Shown: piece after piece, positions 27,388-37,019 of the stretch
Layout: each line of letters begins with the position of its first letter
Position numbering within the stretch: the stretch's first letter is position 1
Source: Tenacibaculum dicentrarchi
GTDB lineage: Bacteria > Bacteroidota > Bacteroidia > Flavobacteriales > Flavobacteriaceae
DNA: 64,000 bases
Reading direction: 5' to 3'
Assembly: GCF_900239345.1 (NCBI RefSeq)
Contig: NZ_OESZ01000001.1
Span: 1-64,000 of the forward strand
The notes under the pieces: model-generated
What the model was told of the DNA's origin: nothing
The model's input: the letters and a program-made list of their open reading frames with translations, nothing else
The model's database searches: none
Position numbers and translations under genes: made by a program

Positions 27388-27427
27388 TAAATTCTGATAA
27401 ACAAACGGGGTATTTATCAGAATTTAA
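27388..27427 (-). terminator. Terminator after the frameshifted lipoprotein gene
   Basis: TAAATTCTGATAA pairs with TTATCAGAATTTA around a loop of about 12 nt. It lies about 20 nt past the stop codon at 27448 on the minus strand. Confidence 0.65.
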
Positions 27428-27447
27428 ATTATAAAACAAATATTCAG

Positions 27448-28070
27448 TTAGTTTAAAACAACTATTTTAATTCCGTGGTATCCATCAGATCGTACGCCGA
27501 TTAACCCTGAAACTGTTGCGCCTTTTTTAATGGTGGTATTGGTTATATTATAGTCGAATAAATCTTTTTTAAATTTTTTATTTGCCGAATTTGCAGCAAT
27601 CATATTTCCTCCTGCTATTCCTGGTCCTACAATTAAACCAACAGGTGTTGAGCTTGTTTGTTGATTGTATCCATTGCTAGAATCGGTAGTGTAAAATCTT
27701 AAAGGTGTTAATAATAAATACCATAAATAAAAGAGGCTACACTTTGTTTTAATGATTTAAAAACCATTTCATTTTCCATAATATATAAACCTGCGCCATC
27801 GTCGTAGGTTAATTTTAAGTCTTTACCAAAAATAATATCTTTATCAGAATTATTAGTCAATTTAACTGCAATTAACCGAATATCTTTTAAAAGTTCTTTT
27901 TGATGATATTTTTTTTTCAATAACTCGTATTTATATTCAAGAATAACCCCTTTATCGGTACTTTTTGATACATAATTAAGTGTTTCAGGATTAATTATCT
28001 TATAACCTGAAGCACAGCTTGTTGCTAAAAATAGTAATACTAAAATAGAAATTGTTTTAAATAAATTCAT
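27448..28070 (-). pseudogene. Lipoprotein gene interrupted by a frameshift
   Basis: The ORF from 28070 encodes a lipoprotein (MNLFKTISILVLLFLATSC, lipobox at C19) and stops at 27708 just after SFIYGIYY. In the next frame an open reading frame continues from about 27757 to the stop at 27448, giving YLLLTPLRFYTTDSSNGYNQQ and then GLIVGPGIAGGNMIAANSANKKFKKD and …GVRSDGYHGIKIVVLN. The downstream part has good coding character and belongs to the same product, which would be about 207 residues. The join lies in the ATT/TTA-rich stretch 27708-27722. The frame could be broken by mutation or by a sequencing error. The function is unknown. Confidence 0.75.
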
Positions 28071-28108
28071 TTTATATATTTTTATGATTCAAAAATAGCT
28101 TAAAAAAT

Positions 28109-28142
28109 AAAACCACAAACAATTAATCATTTGTGGCTTTAT
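28109..28142 (-). terminator. Terminator after leuS
   Basis: On the minus strand AAAGCCACAAA and TTTGTGGTTTT pair across a loop of about 10 nt and the sequence runs on into TTATTTTTT. It is about 32 nt past the leuS stop. Confidence 0.75.
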
Positions 28143-28173
28143 ATAAAAATTTAGTTACTTATTTATAAGGAAA

Positions 28174-31100
28174 TTACCCTACAATATTAATTATTTTCCC
28201 AGGAACTATAATTATTTTTTTAGGTGTTCTTTCTCCTAATTGAGCCTGTGTTCTTTCTTCTGCCATTACAATTTTTTCGATTTCTTCTTTCGATAAATCT
28301 AATGGTAACTCTAAAGTAAAACGCATTTTTCCGTTAAATGATACAGGGTAATTTTTTGAACTTTCAACTAAATGAGAAGCTTCAAATTTAGGGAAATCAA
28401 CAGTTGAAATTGAACCTTCATGCCCTAATTGATTCCATAATTCTTCAGCAATATGTGGTGCATACGGAGATATTAATGTTAATAAAGGTTCTAAAATAGC
28501 ACGTTTATTACATTTTAAAGCATTTAATTCGTTTACTGCAATCATAAAAGTAGAAACCGAAGTATTGAAAGAGAAATTCTCAATATCTTCTTCTACCTTT
28601 TTAATTGTTTTGTGTAAAACTTTTAATTCATCTTTAGTTGGTTCAGCTTCGATTACAATAACTCCTTCTTCGCCAACATATAATTTCCATAATTTCTTTA
28701 AGAAAGAATATACTCCTGAAATACCTGAAGTTTTCCAAGGTTTAGTTTGTTCTAAAGGACCTAAAAACATTTCAAATAAACGTAATGCATCTGCACCAAA
28801 TTCTTCACAAATTAAGTCAGGATTAACTACGTTATATTTTGATTTAGACATTTTCTCAACCTCTCTATGACATACAAATTGCTTATCTCTTCCGAAAACA
28901 AACTCAGCAGTTTCAAATTCTGATCTCCAAGCTTTTAATTTATCAATATTTACATTGATATCTCCTTCTAAAGTACTTACACAAATATGAATTGGGCGGT
29001 ACGTTAACGATGCTTCAGTTTCTTCTGTTAAACCTGCTTCTACTAATTTTTTATGTAATCGAGAACCTAATTTATCATCAGCTTCAGTATCTTCTATTTG
29101 ATTTTCTCCTTGGAAATAATCAGATGAAACATATAAATTATGTTTTTTACCATCAAACAATGCTTCGTAAACAAGTGCTGAAGTTCCTAAAATCATTCCT
29201 TGATTGATTAGTTTTTTAGCAAACTCATCAACAGGTAAAGCTCCTTTATCAAACAAGAATTTTTGCCAGAAACGTGCATATAATAAATGACCTGTTGCGT
29301 GCTCAGAACCTCCAATATATAAATCGATTTCTTTCCAATAATCAACCGCTTCTTTGCTTACAAATTCTCCATCATTTGTAGCATCCATATAACGGTTAAA
29401 ATACCAAGAACTTCCTGCCCAACCTGGCATTGTATTTAATTCTAGATTAAAAATAGTTTCGTTATTAATTAAATCATTAGCAACTACTTCATTTTTTTCG
29501 GTATCCCAAGCCCAAGCTTCAGCATTTCCTAAAGGTGGTTTTCCATCTTCGGTTGGCAAATATTTTTCAACTTCTGGTAAAACAATTGGCAAGTATTTTG
29601 CGTCAATCATTTGTGGCATGCCATCTTTGTAATATACAGGAAAAGGCTCTCCCCAATAACGCTGACGACTAAATACAGCATCACGTAAACGGTAGTTTAT
29701 TTTTCCAAAACCGAAACCTTGCTTCTCCATTTCGTAGATAGCTAATTTCATGGCTTTTTTATATGATAAACCATCTAAGAAATCAGAATTTGCAATTTTA
29801 GTTCCTTCTTTATCTGCATGAGCATTTTCAGAAATATCAACATCAGCAAAAACATTAGGAATTTCTAATCCGAAGTTTTTTGCAAAATCATAATCACGTT
29901 GGTCACCACAAGGAACTGCCATAACAGCACCTGTTCCGTAATTTGCTAATACATAATCACCAATCCAAATAGGAATTTGTTTTCCTGTAAATGGGTGTAA
30001 AGCATACGCTCCTGTAAATACTCCTGAAATAGTTTTTACATCTGCCATTCTATCTCTTTCAGAACGCTTTGCAGTTGCTTTTATATACGCATAAACAGCT
30101 TTCTTTTGAGTTTCACTTGTAATTTTAGTGACCAATTCATGTTCTGGAGCTAATGTCATAAAAGATACTCCATAAATAGTATCAGGTCTTGTAGTAAAAA
30201 CGTCTATTTTATAATCGTTTTGTACTGCTGTTTCTGCTACCTCAACTGTTGATTTTTCAATAGGTTTTGCAAATTGAATGGTATTATTAATTTTAGATAC
30301 AACACCTAAAACATTTTCTAAAACCTCTTCATTTGTAAAACGAACTATATGAAATCCTTCGTTTGTAAAATACGCTGTTCTTGCTGTTTCATCTTCTTTA
30401 CCAGAAAATTCAACTACAATATTTTTTGCTAAACATACATAATCTACTAAAAATGTACCAATAGTATATTTTTTTCTAAATTTTGATGCTCCTTTTTTAT
30501 TTTTTAATTCATTCCAAAGTACTTCTTCCGCCTTTGATAAATTTAAACGCATTTCTTTTAATGCCTCTAATTCTTTGAATGATAATTTTACACCAGCTTC
30601 TACTTCTAAAGCATCAACTTTAAAAGTTACCATTGCTCCTTGGCTTCTTCCAATCCAATTTGTTTGGCTATCTTTTAAAGGTTGTGGCCAGTCGATGTTT
30701 TCTAATCCGTCTAATAAACGTTGTGAATATGCTGAAATTCGCATAGACCATTGGGTCATTTTCTTACGAATTACAGGATGTCCTCCTCGTTCTGATACGC
30801 CATTTATAATTTCATCATTTGCTAATACCGTTCCTAAATCAGGACACCAGTTTACTTCGGTATCAGATAAATAAGTTAAACGATATTGTAATAAAATAGT
30901 CTCTTTTTCTTTATCAGAAAATACATTCCATTGTTCCGCAGAAAAAACAGTAATATCTTCTTCTGATACAGCATTTACAGATGCATTTCCTTGCGTTTCA
31001 AATACAGAGATTAAAGTTGAAATATCTTCTGCTTTATCAGAATCTTTATTATACCAAGAATTAAATAATTGGATAAAAATCCACTGTGTCCATTTATAAT

Positions 31101-31491
31101 ATTCAGGACTAGAAGTTCTCACCTCACGAGACCAATCGAAAGAAAAACCAATATTATCTAACTGACGACGGTAGGTTTTAATATTTGTTTCGGTAGTAAT
31201 TGCTGGATGCTGACCTGTTTGAATTGCGTATTGTTCTGCTGGTAAACCAAAAGAATCATACCCTTGCGGATGCAAAACATTAAATCCTTTATGACGCTTA
31301 TAACGTGCATAAATATCAGATGCAATATATCCTAAAGGATGCCCAACATGTAAACCCGCTCCTGAAGGATAAGGAAACATATCTAACACATAATATTTAG
31401 GTTTCTCTGATTCATTACTGGCTTTAAATGTTTGGTTATCTGCCCAAAACTGTTGCCATTTTTTTTCTATATCTTGATGATTATATTGCAT
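28174..31491 (-). CDS. leuS: Leucyl-tRNA synthetase with an inserted DUF559 domain
   Basis: Charges tRNA-Leu. The 1105-residue protein is longer than the usual 850-950. It has the HIGH-type motif HVGHPLGY (~48-55), the insertion typical of Bacteroidota LeuRS before VNWCPDLGTVLANDE (~150-227), and KMSKSKYN near residue 875. Between KVDALEVEAG (~300) and IDVFTTRPDTIYG (~429), which starts the editing domain proper, lies an extra ~95-residue segment (~310-405) matching DUF559/Vsr-like nucleases: RLNLSKAEEVLWNELKNKK, SKFRKKYTIGTFLVDYVC, VVEFSGKEDETARTAYF, FHIVRFTNEEVLENV. The usual His after ELDG is absent, so the nuclease is probably inactive. Synthetase and editing motifs are intact, so the enzyme should work. 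Confidence 0.95.
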   Translation of the reverse strand: MQYNHQDIEKKWQQFWADNQTFKASNESEKPKYYVLDMFPYPSGAGLHVGHPLGYIASDIYARYKRHKGFNVLHPQGYDSFGLPAEQYAIQTGQHPAITTETNIKTYRRQLDNIGFSFDWSREVRTSSPEYYKWTQWIFIQLFNSWYNKDSDKAEDISTLISVFETQGNASVNAVSEEDITVFSAEQWNVFSDKEKETILLQYRLTYLSDTEVNWCPDLGTVLANDEIINGVSERGGHPVIRKKMTQWSMRISAYSQRLLDGLENIDWPQPLKDSQTNWIGRSQGAMVTFKVDALEVEAGVKLSFKELEALKEMRLNLSKAEEVLWNELKNKKGASKFRKKYTIGTFLVDYVCLAKNIVVEFSGKEDETARTAYFTNEGFHIVRFTNEEVLENVLGVVSKINNTIQFAKPIEKSTVEVAETAVQNDYKIDVFTTRPDTIYGVSFMTLAPEHELVTKITSETQKKAVYAYIKATAKRSERDRMADVKTISGVFTGAYALHPFTGKQIPIWIGDYVLANYGTGAVMAVPCGDQRDYDFAKNFGLEIPNVFADVDISENAHADKEGTKIANSDFLDGLSYKKAMKLAIYEMEKQGFGFGKINYRLRDAVFSRQRYWGEPFPVYYKDGMPQMIDAKYLPIVLPEVEKYLPTEDGKPPLGNAEAWAWDTEKNEVVANDLINNETIFNLELNTMPGWAGSSWYFNRYMDATNDGEFVSKEAVDYWKEIDLYIGGSEHATGHLLYARFWQKFLFDKGALPVDEFAKKLINQGMILGTSALVYEALFDGKKHNLYVSSDYFQGENQIEDTEADDKLGSRLHKKLVEAGLTEETEASLTYRPIHICVSTLEGDINVNIDKLKAWRSEFETAEFVFGRDKQFVCHREVEKMSKSKYNVVNPDLICEEFGADALRLFEMFLGPLEQTKPWKTSGISGVYSFLKKLWKLYVGEEGVIVIEAEPTKDELKVLHKTIKKVEEDIENFSFNTSVSTFMIAVNELNALKCNKRAILEPLLTLISPYAPHIAEELWNQLGHEGSISTVDFPKFEASHLVESSKNYPVSFNGKMRFTLELPLDLSKEEIEKIVMAEERTQAQLGERTPKKIIIVPGKIINIVG
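30277..30564 (-). other. DUF559 (Vsr-like endonuclease) insertion within leuS
   Basis: Codons ~310-405 of leuS. The segment has the DUF559 order: Arg and AE.LW (acidic residue), KFR..Y.IG.FLVDY (acidic residue), VVEFSG (usually IELDG), then a shortened stretch without the H..D residues, then GF.I.RF.N.EVL.N. It reads in frame with no break, so it is part of the protein and not a separate gene. Confidence 0.75.
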
Positions 31492-31512
31492 TGTATTTCG
31501 TTTAAGAAGCTA

Positions 31513-31520
31513 CAAATTTA
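31513..31520 (-). promoter_or_regulatory. -7 element of leuS
   Basis: TAAATTTG on the minus strand matches TAnnTTTG and lies 21 nt before the ATG at 31491. A -33 TTG is not obvious. Confidence 0.5.
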
Positions 31521-31652
31521 CGTTTATTTTAAATAATATATTTGTTTATTTTTCATCAATAAAAACATAATACTATAGAGCAACAAAAAATAGGTTTAAA
31601 AATCGGGGGATTTAAAAACCTATTTAATGCACTATATATTGTTGTTAATTTT

Positions 31653-32195
31653 TTATCCTTTTACTGGCACAGATACTATTAATTTTCCCCATCCTAAATA
31701 CATGGTTGCATCATTTTCTTGTCCGTTGAATGCAATTGAAAATGCTTCAATCAATTTTTTTGATTTTGATACACTAGCAGATACTCTTACTACATCTTCC
31801 GATTCACTATAAGAATAAGCACCCCAAACATTTTTTGCTGTACTTAAAATTACTGTCCATTCTTTATCTCCAGGAATGGTAAATAATGTATAAGTTCCTG
31901 ATTTTACTTCTTTACCTCCAAAATTTACATCTTTATAAAACGTAATTTCTGCAGCTTCATTAGCACCTGTTCTCCAAACTTTTTCATTTGGTGCTAATTT
32001 AGAAATAGCTCTTCTTTTTAATTGTGGACGACTATAAACTACTTTTACTAGCTTATCTGAAATACGATAACTACTAGGATATGCCGCTACATCCATAGGA
32101 CTTTTATCTAATCTTGGAAAACTTTGTGCATTTAGTTGATTAGAAAATAATACAGTTATCATTAAAATTACTATTCCTAAAATTCTTTTTATCAT
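31653..32195 (-). CDS. DUF2911 domain exported protein
   Basis: The 180-residue protein has a signal peptide (cut near LNAQS). The mature part reads FPRLDKSPMDVAAYPSSYRI … VKVVYSRPQLKRRAISKLAPNEKVWRTGANEAAEITFYKDVNFGGKEVKSGTYTLFTIPGDKEWTVIL, the DUF2911 signature. This family is common in Bacteroidota and its role is unknown. It has its own -7 element (32238-32245), so it is probably not part of the metal-handling operon that ends at 32308. Confidence 0.88.
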   Translation of the reverse strand: MIKRILGIVILMITVLFSNQLNAQSFPRLDKSPMDVAAYPSSYRISDKLVKVVYSRPQLKRRAISKLAPNEKVWRTGANEAAEITFYKDVNFGGKEVKSGTYTLFTIPGDKEWTVILSTAKNVWGAYSYSESEDVVRVSASVSKSKKLIEAFSIAFNGQENDATMYLGWGKLIVSVPVKG

Positions 32196-32237
32196 TATAA
32201 CTTATTTTAAAGTAGGTATTATTAAAATTTTTATCTT

Positions 32238-32245
32238 CAAAATTA
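32238..32245 (-). promoter_or_regulatory. -7 element of the DUF2911 gene
   Basis: TAATTTTG on the minus strand, 42 nt before the ATG at 32195, between the PepSY gene stop and the DUF2911 start. Confidence 0.45.
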
Positions 32246-32307
32246 CAAATCCTTACAGAAAAAAAATCTTAATAATTACCTATACTTATGTTAAACTTAC
32301 AACGTAC

Positions 32308-33543
32308 TTAATCGGTTTTTATTCTTTTAAATACTTGTTCAAATAACAAAATTAATAATATACTTATACCAAACATAGGTAATAAAACACCTAATAAAAC
32401 AAGTATAAAAATAATTAATTTACCAACTTTAAATTGAGATGATACTTTTGGAACACCCCAACTTCCTTTCTCTTTTCTATATAAATAGGATAATAAACCT
32501 GCAATAGTCATTAAGGTCAGTCCTAAAGAAACTAAAAACATTAGCCACCAATTCCAACCACCAAATTGCCCTTGATGAAATGCCATAACCCACATTCTGC
32601 CACGCATTAAAAAACCGACATCACTCCAAGTATGTTCCTTTACTAATTTACCTGAATACTGGTCGAAATGCAATTTTCTTTGAGCAGTTAACGGAAAAGT
32701 TTTATTAGCCACACTAAAAGTACTTTTTGCTGATTTTGGCAAACCAATACTAACAGTTCCTTTTAATTTTTGCTGATTTGCAATAGCAACCATTTCTTCA
32801 ATGGTCATTCTTTTTTCTTTTACTTCGGATGTTAAACCACGTCCGCTCCATGTTTTAGGAAATCCTGTATTGGTTACTTTTTGAACCCATTTAAAATTAC
32901 TTCCAAAAACATCTGTCCACGGTAAACCTCCCGCTAAAATAAGTAATAATAAAAGGGACATCCAAAAACCTGTAACAGCATGTAAATCTCTAAATAAAAT
33001 TCTTTTTCCTTCTTTAAATCTGATTGTAAAAACACCTTTTATTCCACTAGAAAATGGCCACCAAATATAGATTCCTGTTAAAATTAAAACCACCATCCAA
33101 CTGGCAATTAACTCAATAATTTTAGTTCCTATTTTGCCTCCTAATAACTCACCATGTAATTTTCTAACGATGTACATCCAAGTATCTTTAGGACTAAAAG
33201 TTCCTGTAGCTTCACCTGTATATTGATTTACAAAAACTGTTGTTTTATGACTGAATCTTCCAACTACAAATTCTGTAGCTTTTTCAGGATTGTCATTAAT
33301 AACCATTGAACTTGGTTTCTTTTTTAATTTTTCTTTAGCATTCTCCCACTGTTGTTGATACGAAATTGGTGTTTTATGCAAATTCTCAACGTCTTGAATT
33401 TTTGCAACCTCTTTGCTTTCTACATCTGGATTAAATAAATAAATAGCGCCAGTAATAGACAACACCAATATAAAAGGCAAAGAAACTAGCCCTGCAATAA
33501 AGTGCCATTTCCAAAGCCATTGATTTAGTTTTCTATTTTTCAT
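32308..33543 (-). CDS. PepSY-associated transmembrane protein
   Basis: The 411-residue inner-membrane protein has the PepSY_TM layout: an N-terminal helix after a basic lead (NQWLWKWHFIAGLVSLPFILVLSITGAIYLF), a periplasmic PepSY part (~45-115), a second helix after KLHGELLGGKIGTKIIELIASWMVVLILTGIYIWWP, a third near ILFRDLHAVTGFWMSLLLLLILAGG, another periplasmic region and two C-terminal helices. The helix-flanking His residues (WHFIAG, LHGE, LHAVTG, AFHQGQ) are those expected to carry haem or copper in this family, which is associated with ferric or cupric reduction next to TonB-dependent receptors. It follows such a receptor by 86 bp, so a role in reducing the imported metal is reasonable but inferred. 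Confidence 0.85.
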   Translation of the reverse strand: MKNRKLNQWLWKWHFIAGLVSLPFILVLSITGAIYLFNPDVESKEVAKIQDVENLHKTPISYQQQWENAKEKLKKKPSSMVINDNPEKATEFVVGRFSHKTTVFVNQYTGEATGTFSPKDTWMYIVRKLHGELLGGKIGTKIIELIASWMVVLILTGIYIWWPFSSGIKGVFTIRFKEGKRILFRDLHAVTGFWMSLLLLLILAGGLPWTDVFGSNFKWVQKVTNTGFPKTWSGRGLTSEVKEKRMTIEEMVAIANQQKLKGTVSIGLPKSAKSTFSVANKTFPLTAQRKLHFDQYSGKLVKEHTWSDVGFLMRGRMWVMAFHQGQFGGWNWWLMFLVSLGLTLMTIAGLLSYLYRKEKGSWGVPKVSSQFKVGKLIIFILVLLGVLLPMFGISILLILLFEQVFKRIKTD

Positions 33544-33629
33544 TTTATAAAATTTTAAAAGTCTTTTTACTTTAGTTATTAAAAAAATAAAAAGGGAGTA
33601 AAAAGACTTTTTATTTTAAAAATTTGATA

Positions 33630-36008
33630 TTAAAAATTGTACTTCACTCCAAAATGAAATGCTCTTGGAGCACCTACACCATATTTGGTACTTCCATATC
33701 TATAAGAAGCCCTTGTTGAATATAACGTGTCAAAAATATTCAAGCCCTGTGCCCAAATATCAAATTTTTTGTAGGTATAATTTGCTTTCAAATTAAAAAT
33801 CTGATGCCCGTCATAAGTACTTGTTCCCATTATTTTATTTCCTGCAGCATCCTTTGCTATAACAGCTTCATTTTCAAGACTCGTATTATACGCTCCTATT
33901 TGTTCGTGCTGAAGTGTTACTAATAAATTATCGATTGGCGTGTATTTTAACGACATCGAAGCAATGTAATTTGGTGCCGTTGGCATATCGGTATTTGAAT
34001 GATCAATTTTTGAATATGCCTTTGTTTTTTTATCTTTTACAGCCTTGTAAAACTCCAGATATTTATGTGTAGCGTAACTTGCATTATAATCGAAAGTTAA
34101 ATTGTTTAAAATTTTCCAATTAACCCCTAACTCAATTCCTTGCGAACGCGTTTTTCCTGCGTTTTGCTTTAAATAATTTCCACTAGCATCCGAAGTGGTA
34201 ACCAGCCTGTTTTTACCATCTAATCTGTAGGCGGTAACATCTAATTTTATATCAGAATTTATAGCTACATATCCTCCAACTTCATAATTATCAAAATTGG
34301 CAGGTTTTAGGGCATAAACTACCTCATCAACACCACTATTTCTAAACAACGACCCTACTTGTGGCGGTGTAAATCCTTTTGAATAATTTGAATAAAAACC
34401 AATATTGTTGGTAACATTAAAATTCATTCCTATTTTAGGAGATACATTATTATAACTTACTTTCTGGTCTTTTACACCCGATTTTCCTTCATCTTTATTA
34501 TCGTAATCATAGTTAAAACCATCATAACGCACCGCAGCAGTTACCTTTAAGTTTTCTAGCGGCGAAATTTCAAACTGTGCATATCCTGCATAATTTAAAA
34601 TATCAGCCTGATAAAACATTTTATATAGCTCTGTTTGCTGATAATCAGTAAATTTCTTGGTTGTTTTATCATAATTCACCTTTATTTTTTTCGCATAATA
34701 ATCTTGTGGCGAATAATCAACCGTACCTCCCACAATTAAAGAAGCATCTGCAAAATTAAAATCTAATTTATGTTGAACCAACGCTACTGCACTGGTAAAT
34801 TTATTCGAATTAATTTCACCAAAATTACTTCTTGTTGACATTCTGTAAGAAGGAATTTGATTCATTTCATTATTTCTGTAGATAAAATTAAAAGACGTTT
34901 TATTGCTGTCATTCCATGTTTTATCTAAAGTCGTACGAAAACGCAATGCCGTTGCTTCTCTTTCAGCAAACGTATGATTACTCTTATATTTTCCTGCCAA
35001 ATAATTTTCTTCGGATAAAGAGCTTGACCCCATATCAGAACGAAAATCGATAAACGAAACAGTATTTGTCCAACGTAAGGTTTCAGAAAAATCATTTACA
35101 TTTTTAAAAGTAATGGCAAATTTTTCATAATCGGAATGTTCAAGCAAACCATTTACACGGCGCACCTTATGAACTCCTACATAAAAACCATGCTTGTCTA
35201 AAGCCGTTGTAGATACTTCTGCTTGTACTTTTTGTAAGCCCAAAGTATTGGCTTCCATAGCAAACGAACCGCCAAATTCTTTTCTAGGATTTTTGGTGAT
35301 AAAATTAATACTTCCTCCAATTGCTTCACTTCCGTAAATACTCGATGCAGGTCCTTTTACCACTTCAACCCTACCAAAAGCAGTGCTGTTCATTTCCAAC
35401 AACGCATTATGATTAAACACCGCAACAGGGCGGATTGGCAAGCCATCTTCTAAGTATAAAAACAATGATTTTGTTGATATTGGCGTACGAATTGCCATCA
35501 TATGTTGCTCGTTACTTGCCGCCATTGAAGTACTCATGTACACTCCTGGAACTTGATTTACTAACTGTTCTATTCCAAAAGCTTTAGACTCCTCAATATC
35601 TTTTTCACTAACCAAACCAATTGCTGCAGGAATGTATTTACGTTTTTGAGCTTCACGAGAAGCCGAAACAATAACTTCTTCTAAACTTTCTAAATCTTCT
35701 TCTAATTGAATTGTGTTTAACTTATTTAAAAGTGTTACAATTTTTGTTTGATACCCAACTGTTGTAATTTTTACTTTTACATTTTTCTGATTTTTTAAGC
35801 TTGTTAATTTAATAGAAAAATCTCCATTTAAATCCGAGGCAGTTCCTATATTTTTATTATTTATTGAAATAACAGACGCTCCAACTATTGGATTATTATT
35901 TTTATCAATAATTTTTCCCTTATATATTTTTTGCTGATGTTGTTGTGCAAAATTCTTAGAAATAGGCATAAGAAATGCTATTACTAGAATTAGTAATATT
36001 TTTTTCAT
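33630..36008 (-). CDS. TonB-dependent receptor (probable metal or metallophore uptake)
   Basis: The 792-residue outer-membrane protein has a signal peptide (…ISKNFAQQ), a CarboxypepD_reg-like domain (~30-105; YKGKIIDKNNNPIVGASVISINNKNIGTASD), the plug (~110-235; RKYIPAAIGLVSEKDIEESKAFGIEQLVNQVPGVYMS and VEVVKGPASSIYGSEAIGGSINFITK) and a barrel ending in phenylalanine (FHFGVKYNF). It sits in a row with the MbnP, diheme oxidase and PepSY genes, which makes a copper or iron complex the likely substrate. It is 33 bp after the 325-residue barrel-like gene, so the genes are co-transcribed. Confidence 0.9.
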   Translation of the reverse strand: MKKILLILVIAFLMPISKNFAQQHQQKIYKGKIIDKNNNPIVGASVISINNKNIGTASDLNGDFSIKLTSLKNQKNVKVKITTVGYQTKIVTLLNKLNTIQLEEDLESLEEVIVSASREAQKRKYIPAAIGLVSEKDIEESKAFGIEQLVNQVPGVYMSTSMAASNEQHMMAIRTPISTKSLFLYLEDGLPIRPVAVFNHNALLEMNSTAFGRVEVVKGPASSIYGSEAIGGSINFITKNPRKEFGGSFAMEANTLGLQKVQAEVSTTALDKHGFYVGVHKVRRVNGLLEHSDYEKFAITFKNVNDFSETLRWTNTVSFIDFRSDMGSSSLSEENYLAGKYKSNHTFAEREATALRFRTTLDKTWNDSNKTSFNFIYRNNEMNQIPSYRMSTRSNFGEINSNKFTSAVALVQHKLDFNFADASLIVGGTVDYSPQDYYAKKIKVNYDKTTKKFTDYQQTELYKMFYQADILNYAGYAQFEISPLENLKVTAAVRYDGFNYDYDNKDEGKSGVKDQKVSYNNVSPKIGMNFNVTNNIGFYSNYSKGFTPPQVGSLFRNSGVDEVVYALKPANFDNYEVGGYVAINSDIKLDVTAYRLDGKNRLVTTSDASGNYLKQNAGKTRSQGIELGVNWKILNNLTFDYNASYATHKYLEFYKAVKDKKTKAYSKIDHSNTDMPTAPNYIASMSLKYTPIDNLLVTLQHEQIGAYNTSLENEAVIAKDAAGNKIMGTSTYDGHQIFNLKANYTYKKFDIWAQGLNIFDTLYSTRASYRYGSTKYGVGAPRAFHFGVKYNF

Positions 36009-36041
36009 TATTATTTTATTAATAAATTTTTATTATTATTT

Positions 36042-37019
36042 TTAAAAATTATAGTTTAAGTATAAGCTTGTTCGGAATTTCACCTCCACCTTTGCTTGTG
36101 CTAAATTTTGATTTATTGGATACATTCCTGATGCTCCAAAAGTTATTTTATTGGTATTATATTCTAAGCCAATACTCGAAAACAAGACGTGTCCGTCAGA
36201 GCCTTTTACCTCCATGTTAAATTGTTTATTAACATTGTAAAACTCTCCTGAAATTCCTAATGATGGAATAAATACATTGTTTTTAGTATCTTTTAAAACG
36301 TAAAAAAGCGTGCTATTAAAATTAAATTGATTCCCGAAACGGTATTTTTTATTATTCGTGTTTTTATAATAATAACTTAGGTAATTTGTTACACCAAAAT
36401 CATTATATTTAAAAACATACTGTAGGTTCGACATATAATCAACACTACCAGTTCCTAATTGAAAACTTGGGTTTGTTGAATTGTTAATTTCTTGGGTATA
36501 TTTTCCTGTAGGAAGCTTTACACCAACACCCACTTTTACAACATGATTTACCATCGATGTTTTTTCGGTTTTCTCGTTATAATCACCTTGTTTTTTATCA
36601 AGAATGGTATAATTTGAAAGCAATGTAATATCGCCTAAGCCCGTTATATTTGTTGTTTTATCAACATAATTTCTATGATGTGCATGATACGGCACAAATA
36701 CCTGTAATTCTAAATTTGTAGCCACAGGAATTCTTGACCAAAGCTGAATCGTATTAAAAGATTCATCAATTTTAGGCGAATCTGTAAAAATTCCATCTTT
36801 CGATTCATATTGTTGATACAAATACCGAACTCCTACAAAATTATTGTCGATAATCCCGCCCATTCCTAGGCTTCCACCGTTATTGCTACATCCGCAGGCA
36901 TCGCATTCTTCTTCTAAAAAAGCTTTGTATGACTTTGGAAATATCGTATTCGAAAAACCTTGTATTGCAATACTTAATACTACTATTGTTAGTATAATTT
37001 TATTCTGAAAAACGTTCAT
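36042..37019 (-). CDS. Outer-membrane beta-strand protein with N-terminal CxxCxC motif
   Basis: The 325-residue exported protein has a signal peptide (to about residue 28). Directly after it comes EEECDACGCSNNGGSLGMGG, with C39, C42 and C44 forming a CxxCxC cluster that could bind copper or another soft metal. The rest consists of alternating hydrophobic strands (…FVGVRYLYQQYES, ATNLELQVFVPYHAHHRNYV, YMSNLQYVFKYNDFGVTNYLSYYY) and ends with YLNYNF, as in transporter-like outer-membrane beta barrels. Its start overlaps the end of the diheme peroxidase gene by 20 bp, so the two are translationally linked. I do not know a characterised homologue; a role in metal passage or storage is inferred. 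Confidence 0.75.
   Translation of the reverse strand: MNVFQNKIILTIVVLSIAIQGFSNTIFPKSYKAFLEEECDACGCSNNGGSLGMGGIIDNNFVGVRYLYQQYESKDGIFTDSPKIDESFNTIQLWSRIPVATNLELQVFVPYHAHHRNYVDKTTNITGLGDITLLSNYTILDKKQGDYNEKTEKTSMVNHVVKVGVGVKLPTGKYTQEINNSTNPSFQLGTGSVDYMSNLQYVFKYNDFGVTNYLSYYYKNTNNKKYRFGNQFNFNSTLFYVLKDTKNNVFIPSLGISGEFYNVNKQFNMEVKGSDGHVLFSSIGLEYNTNKITFGASGMYPINQNLAQAKVEVKFRTSLYLNYNF

Noticed and set aside
27708..27760. Programmed -1 frameshift in the lipoprotein gene
   Set aside because: There is no slippery heptamer of the X-XXY-YYZ type nor a stable downstream structure at the shift point; an indel in the ATT/TTA run is simpler.
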